DNA from: Anthopleura xanthogrammica | Lineage: Eukaryota; Cnidaria; Anthozoa; Actiniaria; Actiniidae | DNA length: 64,000 bases | Assembly: GCA_964019055.1 (NCBI GenBank) | Contig: OZ025209.1 | Coordinates: forward strand, 62,001 to 126,000 | Reading direction: 5' to 3' | Part shown: piece after piece, positions 1-11,301 of the stretch | Numbering within the stretch: the stretch's first letter is position 1 | Layout of the letters: every line of letters begins with the position of its first letter | The notes under the pieces: generated by a model | Told to the model about the DNA's origin: nothing | Seen by the model: the letters and a program-made list of their open reading frames with translations, nothing else | Database searches by the model: none | Position numbers and translations under genes: made by a program

Positions 1-2270
1 TTTGAGAAGCATACGAATAAACATGCTGAAGTTAATTTCTTGAATAACCACCATTTACCGGGCTGAATGACCTGAATCTTTCTTTCGTGCACATTGTCTT
101 ATTCAAAAAGTCGAAATGGATTTATATGATAAGTAATTAGGCTGTCAGAACATCTGGAGCAGATCAGTGTTGATGAACTGTTGAATTTGAAAATCTCAGC
201 AAGTACATAGACATAGAGCACGTTACGAGCTAGTACGGCCATTATCCGGGCCATTATCCACTGTAATTCGATCTTATCCATCAACAGCTAATTATTTTTC
301 AATTGAAACGACATTCAGTTGTAGCCTTTTACTTACGATCAATCTTGCTCCAAGTGGATTTAGTATCAGACTAGACTATGAGCAGGATCTCTCTGTATCG
401 CCGTCCTGCTTTCAGTGTCAGCAGAAAGACTGATGCAAGCTTTAAGACTTTTCTTATGCTTCACCGGCAGAATGCCATGCATGTGCTCACATGGAAATGA
501 TCTCCAGGACATTCAGCACGAGTCAACAGTTCTGCTGACTCTATTTCTTCTATATAATAAAAGAAGCTGGCTTGAAGTCTACAGAAAATGTAAATCAAGC
601 TAACTTAGTGGGGGCGGAGAATGACATCAGATTCAGCCAAGCATAATGGTAAGAACTGATGCTGTTCTGTACACGCATTTGTGTTCTTTTCTTATTCTTA
701 TTTATTGAATATATAAGATTCTATTAAACGAGATAATTGAAGTATTTAGATTCTGTAATGTTTCACTTGTTCGGGAAATGTTTATTTAGCTATGACAATA
801 AGATAGTATTACATGCATGATATTACAATTGTTTACCAGTTTATCTTTGATGAACATGTCACATGTCATATTGGGCCACGGCCAAGCTGTGCCCTATTGT
901 AGACCTAATGCCGGTCACACCCTTGATCAAAGTGATATTGTAATGACAGGTGACGCGTATTTTTTATTATTTCGTTTTAAAGGAATTTCGGTAGGTGCAG
1001 AATTTCTTATTTAGTCTATTACACTATTAAAGGTGGCCTAGAGAGAACATAACACAGTTCCAGCACTAAATTACATATTCGATTCTGTGGCTTAACTCAG
1101 TTGGGTTTTGAATCTATAACCACAAATGTGTTTTGCCTCCCGCGTACTATACTTGTTAAATGATATGAACAGCCAACTAACCACATGATTGGTCATTAAT
1201 AATGAATCATTAATTAGTGTGTCTGATGGTTCTAAAGGAACTGAATAATCACATGGTCCTAAAGGAACTGAATGATTAAACTTTTGTCCATCCACCTATC
1301 TATCCATTATTCCAACAACCATTCTCCCATCCATTCGTTCGGCTCGTATGTATTCTCACTAAAAAACCCTCTTTTTAAAAAGAGCTTCACTAAAGTGCAA
1401 AGGGCTTCATGTTGTGTCCGTACCTAAAACTAGAGGTTTGACGTTCTACCCGTTTTCATTATTAAACATTATTCACATTAAGAAGCATTTTAGTTGATTA
1501 AGTTATGCCATGTATTATATGTATATCTAGACTGTAACCTATATCGATGTAGCCAAAAACAAAGTCACTCACTCACTCAGTGTCTGTCTGTGGGCTGTCA
1601 GTCACTCAATCACTGTCTGTCTTTCAGTCAGTCAACTGCAGTCAGACGGTCAGTCAGTAAGCCAATTACTGCAGTCAATCAGTGCAGTTAACCTAAGTCA
1701 GTGGGTAAGAAAAGCATGGATAGCCAATGAGTAAAGTTTGTTGGTTTTCTCCTGTGCTTCGAGGGTTTTCCTCCCTCTGCAAAAAAAAATCTAATTCTAA
1801 TTCGATCTAGAAGGGGCTAGGTGAAAATTAATGTGTAACTTTAGTAACCTTACCAAATCGGTTAGCCAGTGCAGTCAGCCAGTTAGTGTCGATCAGTGAG
1901 TCAATCGTTCAGTTCAGTCAATCAGTCGACAAAACTGTGTATCCATTGGTTCCATGTAACTAGTGTGGATCTAGGGGAGTCGGTTCGTCTGAACATCCCT
2001 AAACTAATGAGGACGACGATCTCCCCTGATTACAAAAACTCTTGCTTTTGATTTTGCCTGGTATGAACCAAAATTTAGAACCCTCTAGCAAAAAAACCCG
2101 GATCTGACCCCTATATACTAACAAGGACTGAGTAAAAGGCACGAGTTGCATTAACACATAATAATCATTTATTAAGGTTTTCGATAGTATAAACTGCGTA
2201 ATAGTAGGCCCTTCGCAATTAATAATCACATGACTGTAACTGAAGGACAAAAAAAATCCTACGCACTTTT
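1..2270. other. intergenic, no supported gene
   Basis: I see no gene here. The open frames are short and unlike any protein I recognise. Around 1555-1700 and 1860-1930 there is imperfect CAGT-rich sequence, a degenerate relative of the large CAGT array near 58-60 kb. At about 1741-1790 a GAGGGTTTTCCTCCCTC-type stretch matches, on the reverse strand, a dispersed repeat core also found near 3.7, 10.85 and 26.65 kb. Confidence 0.6.
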
Positions 2271-2548
2271 TTGCTTAAGGTTACTGGAGACCTTCAGGGG
2301 TATCTTTCGTTTGAAACTCTCTCTACACAACACTTTCAACAAAACCCTTTAAAACTATATATCGTTTTAAAGCTCATATGATAAAGATTACGAAAAAAAT
2401 ATTTTTTGAAAGCAATTTATTAATTTGAAACGATGCCAGGGCCTTAAACACAAAACGGGTACGTTCCGTAGATGTGAATTAATGGACATGGCGTTAGCGC
2501 GTATATCCAAAAGAACTTCACTAGGTGAATTAGCGAAAGATAAACTAC

Positions 2549-2698
2549 AAAACGGTGTGAGCGTTTTTTGATTTTTTGATTTGTTAAAAAGATATTAAAT
2601 TTTAATTTGGAGTGTCGAAATATTTCCATGTCGGCTGACGTTTTACCGCATAAAAGACGAAATAATCAAAATATCAAAAATCGCTCACACCCTTTTGT
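2549..2698. repeat. inverted repeat, about 35-bp arms
   Basis: The left arm near 2549-2585 (AAACGGTGTGAGCG then T-rich) is the imperfect reverse complement of 2665-2698 (CGCTCACACCCTTTT). It lies upstream of a larger palindrome at 3058-3603. The stretch GGTTACTGGAGACCTTC at about 2279-2295 resembles the centre of that palindrome, so both may be parts of one larger element. Confidence 0.6.
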
Positions 2699-3057
2699 TT
2701 ATCCATACTCATTCATACTTTTGGCAAATTTTATTGAAATTGAACAAAACTATATACCCTATTAATTCATTTAAAGATAGGGAAATGTTGTAAAATCGAT
2801 CATGGAGATTTTTGGGCAAGTTTCACACCTCGTTAAGACATCTGTCAACAGAGAGATACCACCAGCCAACCAAAAACAAGGAAAAACGGGACTAACGGAG
2901 TGTTGACAAACACTTTGAACTACGCGGGAAATCATCTAAAAATCGAACACTTCGTTTCTCTGGTAAACTTTTAATAAGGACACAAAACGAATGTAGAATT
3001 CCCAAAGGTATGGAAAGTATAGCGTATTCAAAACGAAAAAGAAATCAGAAAGCGCCA

Positions 3058-3603
3058 GAGTTTCGAAGCGTGGTAGGACACGAATTTCATCACGCGGGAA
3101 AATCGAAAGAGTAACCGACCAAGTATAATAGGATTAACAAGGATCACGACGCCTTCGGTTTTAATTTATTTTCCCTTCAAATCATGTTTTTTTAAATAAC
3201 TAACAAACTTTCAAAAATTTCGAAACAATTTTTGTTCAAAAAGAAAGATTAATATAACAATTTTTAAATAGTGAAATAAATTTTTTTTAGAAACATTTTA
3301 CCCGCGAAGGTCTCGAGTAACCTTAATCCCCGCCTAAGGTTACTGGAGACTTTCGCGGGTAAAATGTTTCTAAAAAAAATTTATTTCACTAATTAAAAGT
3401 TTCTACATTAATCTTTCTTTTTGAACAATTTTTTTCTCCAAATGTTTAAAATTTCGGTAGTTATTTTAAAAAACATGATTTGAAGGGAAAATAAATCTAA
3501 ACCGAAGGCGTAGTGAACCTCGTTAATCCTATTATACTTGAGTCGGTTACTCTTTGGATTTTCCCGCGTGATGAAATTCGTGTCCTACCACGCTTCGAAA
3601 CTC
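3058..3603. mobile_element. foldback (palindromic) element, about 270-bp arms
   Basis: The outer ends are GAGTTTCGAAGCG at 3058 and its complement CGCTTCGAAACTC ending at 3603. The arms match imperfectly all the way to a 9-nt spacer at 3326-3334, flanked by CCCGCGAAGGTCTCGAGTAA and its near complement. There is no coding sequence. The structure fits a foldback or MITE-type non-autonomous DNA transposon. No target duplication was confirmed. Confidence 0.75.
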
Positions 3604-3902
3604 AAGTAATTAGCCGTATTAAAGCTTTTAAGAGTTCGTTTGTCTTCCATTGGAGCCTTCTCTTAGTGTTGGATCATATGTGAGTTCAGTTTGTTTGATG
3701 TGTTGTTCTCTCCCTTGCCACGAGGGTTGTTTCTCCAGGTTCTCTGGTTTTTCCTCCCTCCGTAAAAATGTGATTTGAGTTGTATGCATAGAATATATAA
3801 TGTAGAGGTACGGTGTGTGAGTGACAGTGGGCCAAATTGGAAACCAGTATTCATTTACTGAATTTATATCCCACTATAAAAAGAAGAGATAAACTAATAG
3901 CA

Positions 3903-4048
3903 AAGCCAGGACTCGAGCCAGGACTCGAGCCAGGACTCGAGCCAGGACTCGAGCCAGGACTCGAGCCAGGACTCGAGCCAGGACTCGAGCCAGGACTCGA
4001 GCCAGGACTCGAGCCAGGACTCGAGCCAGGACTCGAGCCAGGACTCGG
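3903..4048 (+). repeat. 12-bp minisatellite, about 12 copies
   Basis: About 12 near-perfect copies of CCAGGACTCGAG (each containing an XhoI-like CTCGAG) run from 3903 to 4048. The 82-aa open frame through it (repeating Gly-Leu-Glu-Pro) is a by-product of the 12-bp period, not evidence of a gene. Related units, reverse-complemented, occur at about 7850-7880 beside a similar AAAAAGAAG flank, which suggests a dispersed repeat family. Confidence 0.9.
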
Positions 4049-4079
4049 GTTAATCCTGCTTTTTCACGAAGCGGGAATG

Positions 4080-4776
4080 TTTTGAATTTAACATTAATAT
4101 TTTCAATATTTTAAATTAATTCAAAAAAAATTATCCGTTGTAGATAATGCGAAAACAAGATTTATCTATATCCTTGACTTTTTACTGAATTACATAACAT
4201 TCGGGTCCAGTGTTTAATATGTTAAAAAACGCTTTGACAAGAAATGCTTGCCTTGCATATATATATATATATATTACGCGCTATTTGCCGGCCAGACAGT
4301 TGGAATTAGACATACATTGCTGGTCATTATACGTACGTTTATTTTGGTTTGAGAGTGCACATTAGAAAGCTTTTACAACTTAAAGATTTATTAATTGACC
4401 TTGATCATTACTAACCTAGCATTTCTCAAATTTATTAACCTGCGTAGCCAGCGTTCCTAACGTTTCAATCTCCAATAACTAAACAAAATCTAACAACTTT
4501 ATTGAACACAATAAGAGATAGCCAGGCAATTTCTGGCGTAACTTGAACCAAGAAACAAAACTGAAATTAAATAACCGAGTTTGAATGGCAACCTCCTTTC
4601 AATAACAGTTAAAGTTCAGCTGAACAATAAGCCCTCCTAACTCTAGATACAACAGATACTATTTTCATAGGCAGGGTTAAAAAAAGGAAAACTGAAACTG
4701 TATTTCTTTACTGGGTTTGTCTGGCAAACCAAAAATCCAGCTGACATCTAACTTGACCTAAACAATAAGCCCTACT
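4080..4776. other. non-coding spacer
   Basis: AT-rich spacer between the 12-bp minisatellite and the LINE 3' end. It holds a short (TA)n run at about 4257-4274 and nothing else that I can support. Confidence 0.5.
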
Positions 4777-4980
4777 TAGATAGATAGATAGATAGATAGT
4801 TTATTGACAAAAGATTTGCAGCCTATAACGGCTGAAATATACTTAAGCATTACAAATATCGAAATAAAATATATATCAATATTACTAATAATAAACTAGA
4901 TATTTTAAGGTTCATTTATATATAAGACTAAGAAAGGGACTAATACTAAAAATTATGCTACTAAAATTATTATAAAATGT

Positions 4981-7462
4981 TTAAGAGTTACTATAATATG
5001 ATGCATTAAAATTTATGAAACTATGCTGGCATCTTTTGGTCTTGCATTTTGGGATTACAAATTCACGCTTGCGCCTTAGATTATACTTGCTATTACGCTT
5101 ACTGGGAAGAAGAGAATACAATTTATGTGAATGATCGTTAATGATTTCCTCATATAAACGTTTCGTGAGACTTTGGCGTCTTTCGTACAACGTTACTAAA
5201 CCTAATTGATCTAATGCTTTAGCGTACGATATTTCTGGATAGATTATGCGCATAGCACGTCCCCGGGGGGGGGGGGGGGGTACTCCCCTATATTTGCTAT
5301 ACGGGTATGTGCCGCCCGATAGGGTATGGTTTTTTGGCTTTTAGGTCTGGGGTAGGGTATCATTTTTTTACAATTTGTCTGGGGAAGGGTAAGGTTTTTG
5401 TCTGGGATAGGGTATCTTTTTGACTTTTTTTCTGGGATAGGGTTATGTTTTAGTTGTTTTAGCCTGGTAGGCTACGTTTTCTGCCGGCACAAAAAAAAAA
5501 AAACGATTTAAATTCAATTAAACAATTGCCAAATAGTTATTGAAATCTATTGAATAACCGTTTTTTGCATGTTAACAAAATGTAGGTTTAGTCTGGGGTA
5601 GGGTATATGAAATCAAAATTCTAGGTCTGGGATAGGGTCAGGGTTTTGAGGACCTGGCGGTACACCCCCACCCAAGTTGGGGTGGTAGTACCCCCCCCCC
5701 CCCCCGGGAGCACGTCTTTGCAGCCTTTCCAGGTCATCATTTAAATACTCGGGTAAGGAATTATGAAAAACCTGACAAGCGTATTCGGTAAGAGGCCGGA
5801 TGCAAGTGGTGTAAAAAGTTAACAGATCTTTGGATTGGAGATTAGAGCGCTTTAGTTGCCTGAGAAAATATAAGCGCGATGATACTTTACTGACGATATT
5901 AGCAATGTGATCATTCCATTTCAAACTATCACTTACAGTGAGACCTAGCAACTTTGCACTGCGCACGACTTCTAGATCTGAGTTATTTAAATTAACCGCG
6001 GCAAAGTCCCTATCCTGTTTAGCGAAGCTGATTCTTAACTCCTTGCATTTTTTTTCATTAAGCTGGAACTTATCAGCTCCAGATAGTTGGGCTAGTTGGT
6101 CAACTACTAATTGAATATCACTACTTTCGTTCTTATCTACTGTCTCTGATATCGTAATATCGTCAACGTACTTCCAGAGTTTGACACCTGGGACACAGAG
6201 ATCATTGATCATCAGCACAAACAACCAGGGACCTAGCTTGGTCCCTTGGGGAACACCGGCTAGTGGTATCAAGCCCCACTCAGAGAGACAGTCCTGTCCC
6301 AGTTTAACTCTTTGCTTTCGATCTTTCAAAAAGTCCACAATCCACTGCACAATTGAAATTGGGAGGTCGTATTCCGCGAGCTTTCTGATCAGGATGTTGT
6401 GGTCGATAAGGTCGAAAGCCTTTCTAAAATCAAATAGGACGACCCTAGTTGTGGCGCCATTACCATCTGTGCTATTAAGCCACGAATGTATCATACTGAC
6501 AAGCGCTTGTACGGTGGAAGACTTTGGTACAGTTCCGAATTGCTGACTATCGATCTTCGCCATAACTGCTGGTTTAACAAAACTATCAACGACGTACTCC
6601 TCCGCCAGCTTTGACAATATCGGAGTGAGGGAGATAGGACGAAGGTGCTTATTAACGTCATATATTGGTTTCTGTTTAGGGACTGGAATGATGTCAGCTT
6701 CTTTCCAACTAGGTGGGAGGCACGCCTCACGGTATGAACAGTTCAAAATCTCTTGAACGGGACCAGCAAGCAGATCAGCATTTTCTTTGAGAAGCCATCC
6801 TGGTATCCCGTCGGGCCCTTGTGCCTTAGTTGGATTAATCACAGAGAGTTTCTGGAAGACAGAGGCCGCCGTAACAATCAGAGGGGACTCTTCAGGGATA
6901 TCGGTGGTTGGTTGGTCAGACAAGGGTTGAAAGTCCTTCATTGGTGCCAAAAAGGCCTCATTTACAAGGCTGGCGAGGGCATCATTGGATTTCCCTTCCG
7001 CCTCGTCCAGGTGCTTTAGAGATTTGATAAGATTGTCCTGTGTACTTGAAGCATAGCTCATCCCGCTAAGTTTCTTGACTTCTTTCCACCAATTAGAAGG
7101 TTTGCAGTCTTTTAGATGCTTCACTTTTGACTCATAATATTTGGAACGACACGTTTTACGGTCGCGATTCACGCGATTCCTGAGGTACTTAAACTGTTCA
7201 AGATCACCTGAAGCAAGGGCCCGCTGGCGTCTTTAATGAGCGTCTTTAAATTAGAATTAATCCAAGGTGGCTCGCTGATATAAACCGTTTTCTTCTTCAA
7301 GGGAGTCACATAGTCTAAGCCCGTTTGCACTATCGTCTGTAAGACGGAAACCTTTCCTTCGCAGGTGTCAGAAGAGCCAACAAGTGCAGGGACATCTACT
7401 TGCTCCAGATAAGACCTCATCGCTAAACGGCAACTCGGCCTTAGATCTCTCGATTTCACCAT
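4981..7462 (-). pseudogene. LINE reverse transcriptase, frameshifted and interrupted
   Basis: The main block (7172-5711) has the canonical RT_nLTR motifs in order: GPDGIPGWLLK, RPISLTP, FDFRKAFDLIDH, a PQGTKLGPWLF turn, the catalytic YVDD in WKYVDDITI, and LLGLTVSDSLKW. Its first in-frame ATG is not a true start. An overlapping frame at 7462-7169 continues the protein upstream, and a one-base shift near 7220 separates the two. The C-terminal part, with RIIYP and the typical LGL-TLYERR motif, lies at 5253-4981 in frame after removal of the element at 5262-5708. Residues 5613-5710 of the apparent ORF are read from that insertion and are not RT. Confidence 0.85.
5262..5708. mobile_element. G-tract MITE inserted in the LINE, 8-bp TSD
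   Basis: A 447-bp element with terminal inverted repeats of CCCGGGG followed by a G run and TACT. The left end is at 5262 and the right end at 5708. It is flanked by the direct repeat AGCACGTC (5254-5261 and 5709-5716), an 8-bp target-site duplication. Removing the element and one repeat copy restores the LINE frame across the junction. The interior is rich in GGGTAGGGTAT-like repeats and has no coding capacity. An 8-bp duplication fits hAT-type mobilisation, which is inference. Confidence 0.85.
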
Positions 7463-7584
7463 GACACTGTTATCAGAGATTTTAGATCGTAACTTGGGCT
7501 GTACCTTAGTTTGACTTGACGCCTACCTTAACAGATCCTTTTTGATAGCCAGACACCAAGGCTTACAGCGCGACGCGCAAAAGT

Positions 7585-7790
7585 ATGACCACTTTTAATA
7601 TATTCGCATGCACGGACTTTATGCTGCGAAACGAGATTTTATACACCTTATTCGGTAAAATCAGAGAACTTCACATCAAATGTGTCTGTTTAAAGTACAA
7701 ACTCCCGTCACTATCGCAGGCTCACAAAAATACCGAAAAAAACTGGGACCTAAATGCGTGCGCTCCCGTTCCGAAAAATGGAGTTTAATT
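7585..7790 (+). repeat. dispersed repeat copy with small open frame (copy A)
   Basis: A 67-aa frame contains LRNEILYTLFGKIREL. Its DNA from about 7617 aligns well with the reverse complement of 26122-26050, whose frame reads LPNKFLHALFGKTSQL. A third, decayed copy lies near 26808-26960. The family is unknown to me. It could be a fragment of a mobile-element protein or a domesticated small ORF. Confidence 0.5.
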
Positions 7791-7845
7791 AAAATGATTT
7801 TTACTCAAAATACTTATATTACGATAAAAAATATCAAATGGTTTG

Positions 7846-8070
7846 AGTCCTGACTCGAGTCCTGGCTCGGATCCTGGCTCGGTATTTAGGTACACTCTAA
7901 AAAGAAGTGATTTATTTTATTTATTTATTTTATTTATTTTATTTATTTTATTTATTTTATTTATTTTATTTATTTTATTTATTTTATTTATTTTATTTAT
8001 TTTATTTATTTTATTTATTTTATTTATTTTATTTATTTTATTTATTTTATTTTATTTTTTTATTTATTCA
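7846..8070 (+). repeat. 12-bp units followed by a 9-bp TTTATTTTA microsatellite
   Basis: A few diverged TCCTGGCTCGGA units at 7850-7880, related to the minisatellite at 3.9 kb, are followed from about 7910 by some 15 copies of TTTATTTTA. The long open frames (repeating Phe-Ile-Leu) reflect the 9-bp period. No gene is supported. Confidence 0.85.
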
Positions 8071-8134
8071 TTTATTCCCCAAGTGGACTGTGAGCTCAAT
8101 CTAATCGCTGTGAATTTTATTGATATTTACCACT

Positions 8135-8270
8135 TTCCATGCATCGGTTCACTGGTCAAACTCAAAGCATTCAGTCGAGGATGCAAGGTTCAAATTTGAA
8201 TAATCCTTTGAAACTACCTTGCAGCCTCGATTGAATACTTTGTCTGTGACCAGTGAACCGATGTATGGAA
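8135..8270. mobile_element. palindromic MITE copy 1
   Basis: TTCCATGCATCGGTTCACTGG at the left is the near complement of CCAGTGAACCGATGTATGGAA at the right, with inner arms also complementary (ATTCAGTCGAGG... / ...CCTCGATTGAAT). A second family member at 29710-29793 keeps the right arm and the ends but has lost most of the left arm. It sits about 90 bp upstream of the PDHX start codon. Confidence 0.8.
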
Positions 8271-8360
8271 TCCAGGTTTGGGCTACCTGTGTCGATCCAG
8301 ACTTCTTCAACCCATTACCACAGGTAAACCATGCGTGTAAACCTTTTAGGTTGATCCATA

Positions 8361-11301
8361 ATGGCGGCTTTCATTAGTATGGTCAATCTGTTTTATCGAA
8401 GTAGTAGTTTATATGGATTTAGAGTGGGATCTGTTCAAGCCTTGTTCAACGGAAGAACGTTGATTAGGTTTATAAGGACGACACCAATGATAAAAGGTAA
8501 AAAACATACCCTTGACTTACCCAAAAAGAAGTCATTGGGCCTCTTCAAGTTATAAACTAAGCTTATAAGCTTTGATTGATTTTTATCCCACCAAATAGAC
8601 CCAGATTAAGATCGATAGCAGGTTTTTAATTATAAAAATTAGACGAGATGTGAATGACTTGTTATGATAACTGTAGGTGGTGCACCAACTCAAGTCTTGA
8701 TGCCAGCACTATCACCAACCATGGAAGAAGGTACTATAGTTACATGGTTAAAGAAGGAAGGTGATGCTATCAATCCTGGTGATGCTTTATGTGAGATAGA
8801 AACAGACAAAGCAACCGTCACTATGGATACAGAGGAAGAAGGCATTCTAGCAAAGATCTTAGTCCCTTCTGGAAGTGAAAAAGTGAAGGTTAATAACCCA
8901 ATAGCACTGATAGTAGAAGAGGGAGAAGACTATACAAAAGTCAGTATTCCAATGATTATTGAAAGTAAGTATAAATAATAGTATTAAATTGATTACACTT
9001 TCACTTGAGTCAATATTTCTCATAACTAACTGGATTATAATATCTTTTATTAGAATTGCCCAGTATTGGAGGACAAGAAAACAAAATGACAGAGAATGAG
9101 AACATGCAAAATTCAACACTATCCTTGTCGCCCGCCGTACGGTTTCTAATAGATACAAATAGGCTTGATGCCAAACTTATGCCAGCATCTGGGCGTGGTG
9201 GCCGTATCCTTAAGGGTGACATCCTTATGTATTTGTCAAAAAGTGAAAGAGGTAAAGAGCAAGCAATAGCAGCAGCTCAGGTGCTCCCAGTTAGACAACC
9301 ACCACCTCCTATCAAGGGTAAGGACTGTCCTTACGTATGCCAACTACTATCAAACATCAATATGTTCATTTTTGTATGTTATTGTTTATAGATAAATCAA
9401 AGCCAGTTTCCTCTGCTGAACCTTCCATCCCACGCACCAGATACAGCGACATTCCAAATACTGTCATGCGCACCACCATTGCTAAGAGATTAACAGAATC
9501 AAAGACTACAATACCACATGTGTATGCATCTGCAGAATGTGTGATGGATAACTTGCAGCTAATGAGATCACATTTACAAGAAAAGAACATCAAGGTAGCA
9601 ATACTGGTATCATGACAAAAGATAACCTTAGTAAACAATCCAGTATACCTAATTTCATGACAAAAGATAATTATAAGTAATAGCATGAATTGATGATGAT
9701 TAGTGATGTCCCGAAAGCCGTGGGAGATTTTGTTGAAGTCCCGACGCCATAGGCAGAGGGACTTTAACTAACCTCCTGAGGCTTGAGGGGACATTTAATC
9801 ACTAATCACCGGAAATGTCATGCTATTATATTTGTAATATTACTATTACCACAGAATAAAACTACTCTTCGGAAATATGTTAGCTTTTGTATGATGCATA
9901 ACTTACAAACTTTTACAAAACTGTTTATTTGTGGCATACTTTAAGGAATTCAAAGCATCAATGATCCCACAAGTGCTGGGGTGTTGAATAGTGTGTAGTG
10001 CAGTCATTGCTTCAAATTTCCTAATGGGACAATGTGATTCAGCCATGGTTCTGGTGATTGCTATATATAAGCGACCATGCCTCATGAATATTGATGAGGG
10101 ATATTTAGACTAAATATTCCTCATCACTATTCATCCAGATTGAGGGATGTAAGAGTTAAACATCCCTCTGGAAACAATGGACCCCAAGGAAATAATGCTA
10201 TTACTGGTAATACGCAAGATCAGCACCCTGGATCTCATATCCGCCAATGAACAGCCATCTGACGGCCAGGGTCAGTCGACACCCCACTGCTACACTACCG
10301 TCACCTTGCCATTGTGCCCGACAGTTTCTGAAGAAAAGATATTTTCTAAGACCCAATAGTCGGTCGACAGTTGGCCAAACAGCTGTTAGACGGCCAATCA
10401 TTGGCCGACATGAGATCTGGGGTGCTGAACTTGCATATTACTGCTATTACCTTAGTAAACAATCCCTGTTTGTAAGTTCATTCCACTAGCTCTGCTCACC
10501 TACAATGAAAATCTAATTTTTGATTTTAATCTCAAGGTTTCAGTAAATGATCTGATTGTTAAGATTGCTGGAGTTACATTGAGGCAAGTCCCAGAAATGA
10601 ATGCTATATGGGATGGTACTGAAGCAAAACAAATGGAAGAAATTGATATTGCTGTTGATGTTGCAATTGATGGAGGTATTATTACCCCTGTTGTTAGAGA
10701 TGCTGGCAACCTGGATGTATCACAGGTCTCATTGGTTCTTAAGGTAAATTTATAAAATAAATAAGAAAATGGGATTTAGCAGTGGCACTTCCACAGAGTG
10801 GCTCTTAGTCCACTAAAATCACAATTAAAATTTAGAAGTTGATTTTTGTGGAGGGAGGAAAACCAAACAAACTCTACTGACACACAACATCAAGCCCAGC
10901 AGAACTTCAACCCAGTTCTCATTGGTGAAAGGTGAACACTAAAAATACTTTGTGATTTATCATTTAAGTAATATCACACTTGTAATGTGTTTTCCAAGGA
11001 TCTGGCACAAAGGGCAAGAAGTAGCAAGCTGCAAGAAGAGGAATTCCAAGGTGGTTCTTTTACAATATCCAACCTAGGAATGTTTGGTATTACAGAGTTT
11101 TTAGGTGTAATCAACCCACCTCAAACTTCTGTCTTAGCTGTGGGTGGCTCTCGTCTTTCATTCTCATCAGATGAAGTGGTACACAAAGTTATAACTGTCA
11201 CTCTGTCATGTGATGGTAGAATTGTAGATAATGAATTGGCATCTCGATGGCTGGAGGCTTTTAAGAAGAATATTGAAAACCCCACAACTGCTGGATTATG
11301 A
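8361..11301 (+). CDS. PDHX: pyruvate dehydrogenase E3-binding protein (component X)
   Basis: Exons by my reading: 8361-8496, 8677-8964, 9054-9317, 9392-9594, 10537-10743, 10999-11301; 1401 nt, 466 aa. PDHX anchors E3 (dihydrolipoamide dehydrogenase) to the mitochondrial pyruvate dehydrogenase core. The start is an ATG opening an Arg-rich, acid-poor mitochondrial-type presequence. A lipoyl domain follows, with ETDKATV carrying the lipoyl lysine at about residue 90. A peripheral-subunit-binding domain spans about 167-203 (LSPAVRFL...GRILKGDIL), then the inner-core fold ([31 protein letters not shown]). Catalytic E2s end in a DHRVVDG motif. Here it reads [16 protein letters not shown], lacking the catalytic His, and DELATRFL-like wording matches PDHX rather than DLAT. 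All introns are GT-AG. Introns 4 and 5 hold MITEs and a dispersed-repeat core. Confidence 0.92.
9698..9807. mobile_element. palindromic MITE in PDHX intron 4
   Basis: GATTAGTGAT at 9698 and ATCACTAATC ending at 9807 form the tips of an imperfect palindrome whose inner arms (GTCCCGAAAGCC..., ...AGGGGACA) also pair. It is non-coding and lies about 100 bp after the exon 4 donor. Confidence 0.7.
10083..10136. repeat. short hairpin
   Basis: GATGAGGGATATTTAG and CTAAATATTCCTCATC are adjacent inverted copies within ATGAATATTGATGAG...CATCACTATTCATC. It is a compact palindrome in PDHX intron 4, probably the remnant of a small foldback element. Confidence 0.65.
10197..10451. mobile_element. MITE with about 62-bp TIRs in PDHX intron 4
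   Basis: The left end (about 10197-10268, containing GATCAGCACCCTGGATCTC and GACGGCCA) is the imperfect reverse complement of 10380-10451 (GACGGCCAATC...GAGATCTGGGGTGCTGAAC). The interior has no gene. It is a non-autonomous DNA element by structure. Confidence 0.75.
10830..10930 (+). repeat. dispersed GGAGGGAGGAAA-core repeat
   Basis: GATTTTTGTGGAGGGAGGAAAACC matches the core at 26645-26690 and, reverse-complemented, 3700-3780 and 1741-1790. Those copies share the context of ACACAC...ATTCTATGCA upstream and an AGAGAAAACCC-like tail. Because its copies recur on both strands, it is a dispersed repeat, possibly SINE-like. It lies in PDHX intron 5. Confidence 0.6.

Larger units (their letters stand above)
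4777..7500 (-). mobile_element. 5'-truncated non-LTR retrotransposon (jockey/CR1/L2-like)
   Basis: A reverse-strand LINE. The 3' end is marked by a (GATA)n/(TATC)n tail at about 4777-4798, typical of CR1/L2-type elements, followed upstream by a short 3' UTR, the C-terminal coding part at 4981-5253 and the reverse-transcriptase body at 5711-7460. A 447-bp element at 5262-5708 splits the coding region. No endonuclease domain is visible upstream, so the copy is 5'-truncated. A frame change near 7220 and the insertion make it non-autonomous. Cnidarian genomes commonly carry this class. Confidence 0.85.

Noticed and set aside
3837..4085. 82-aa Gly-Leu-Glu-Pro repeat frame
   Set aside because: By-product of the 12-bp minisatellite, and no start or splice context supports it.
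7843..8199. Phe-Ile-Leu repeat frames that look like a membrane protein
   Set aside because: They come from a 9-bp TTTATTTTA microsatellite.
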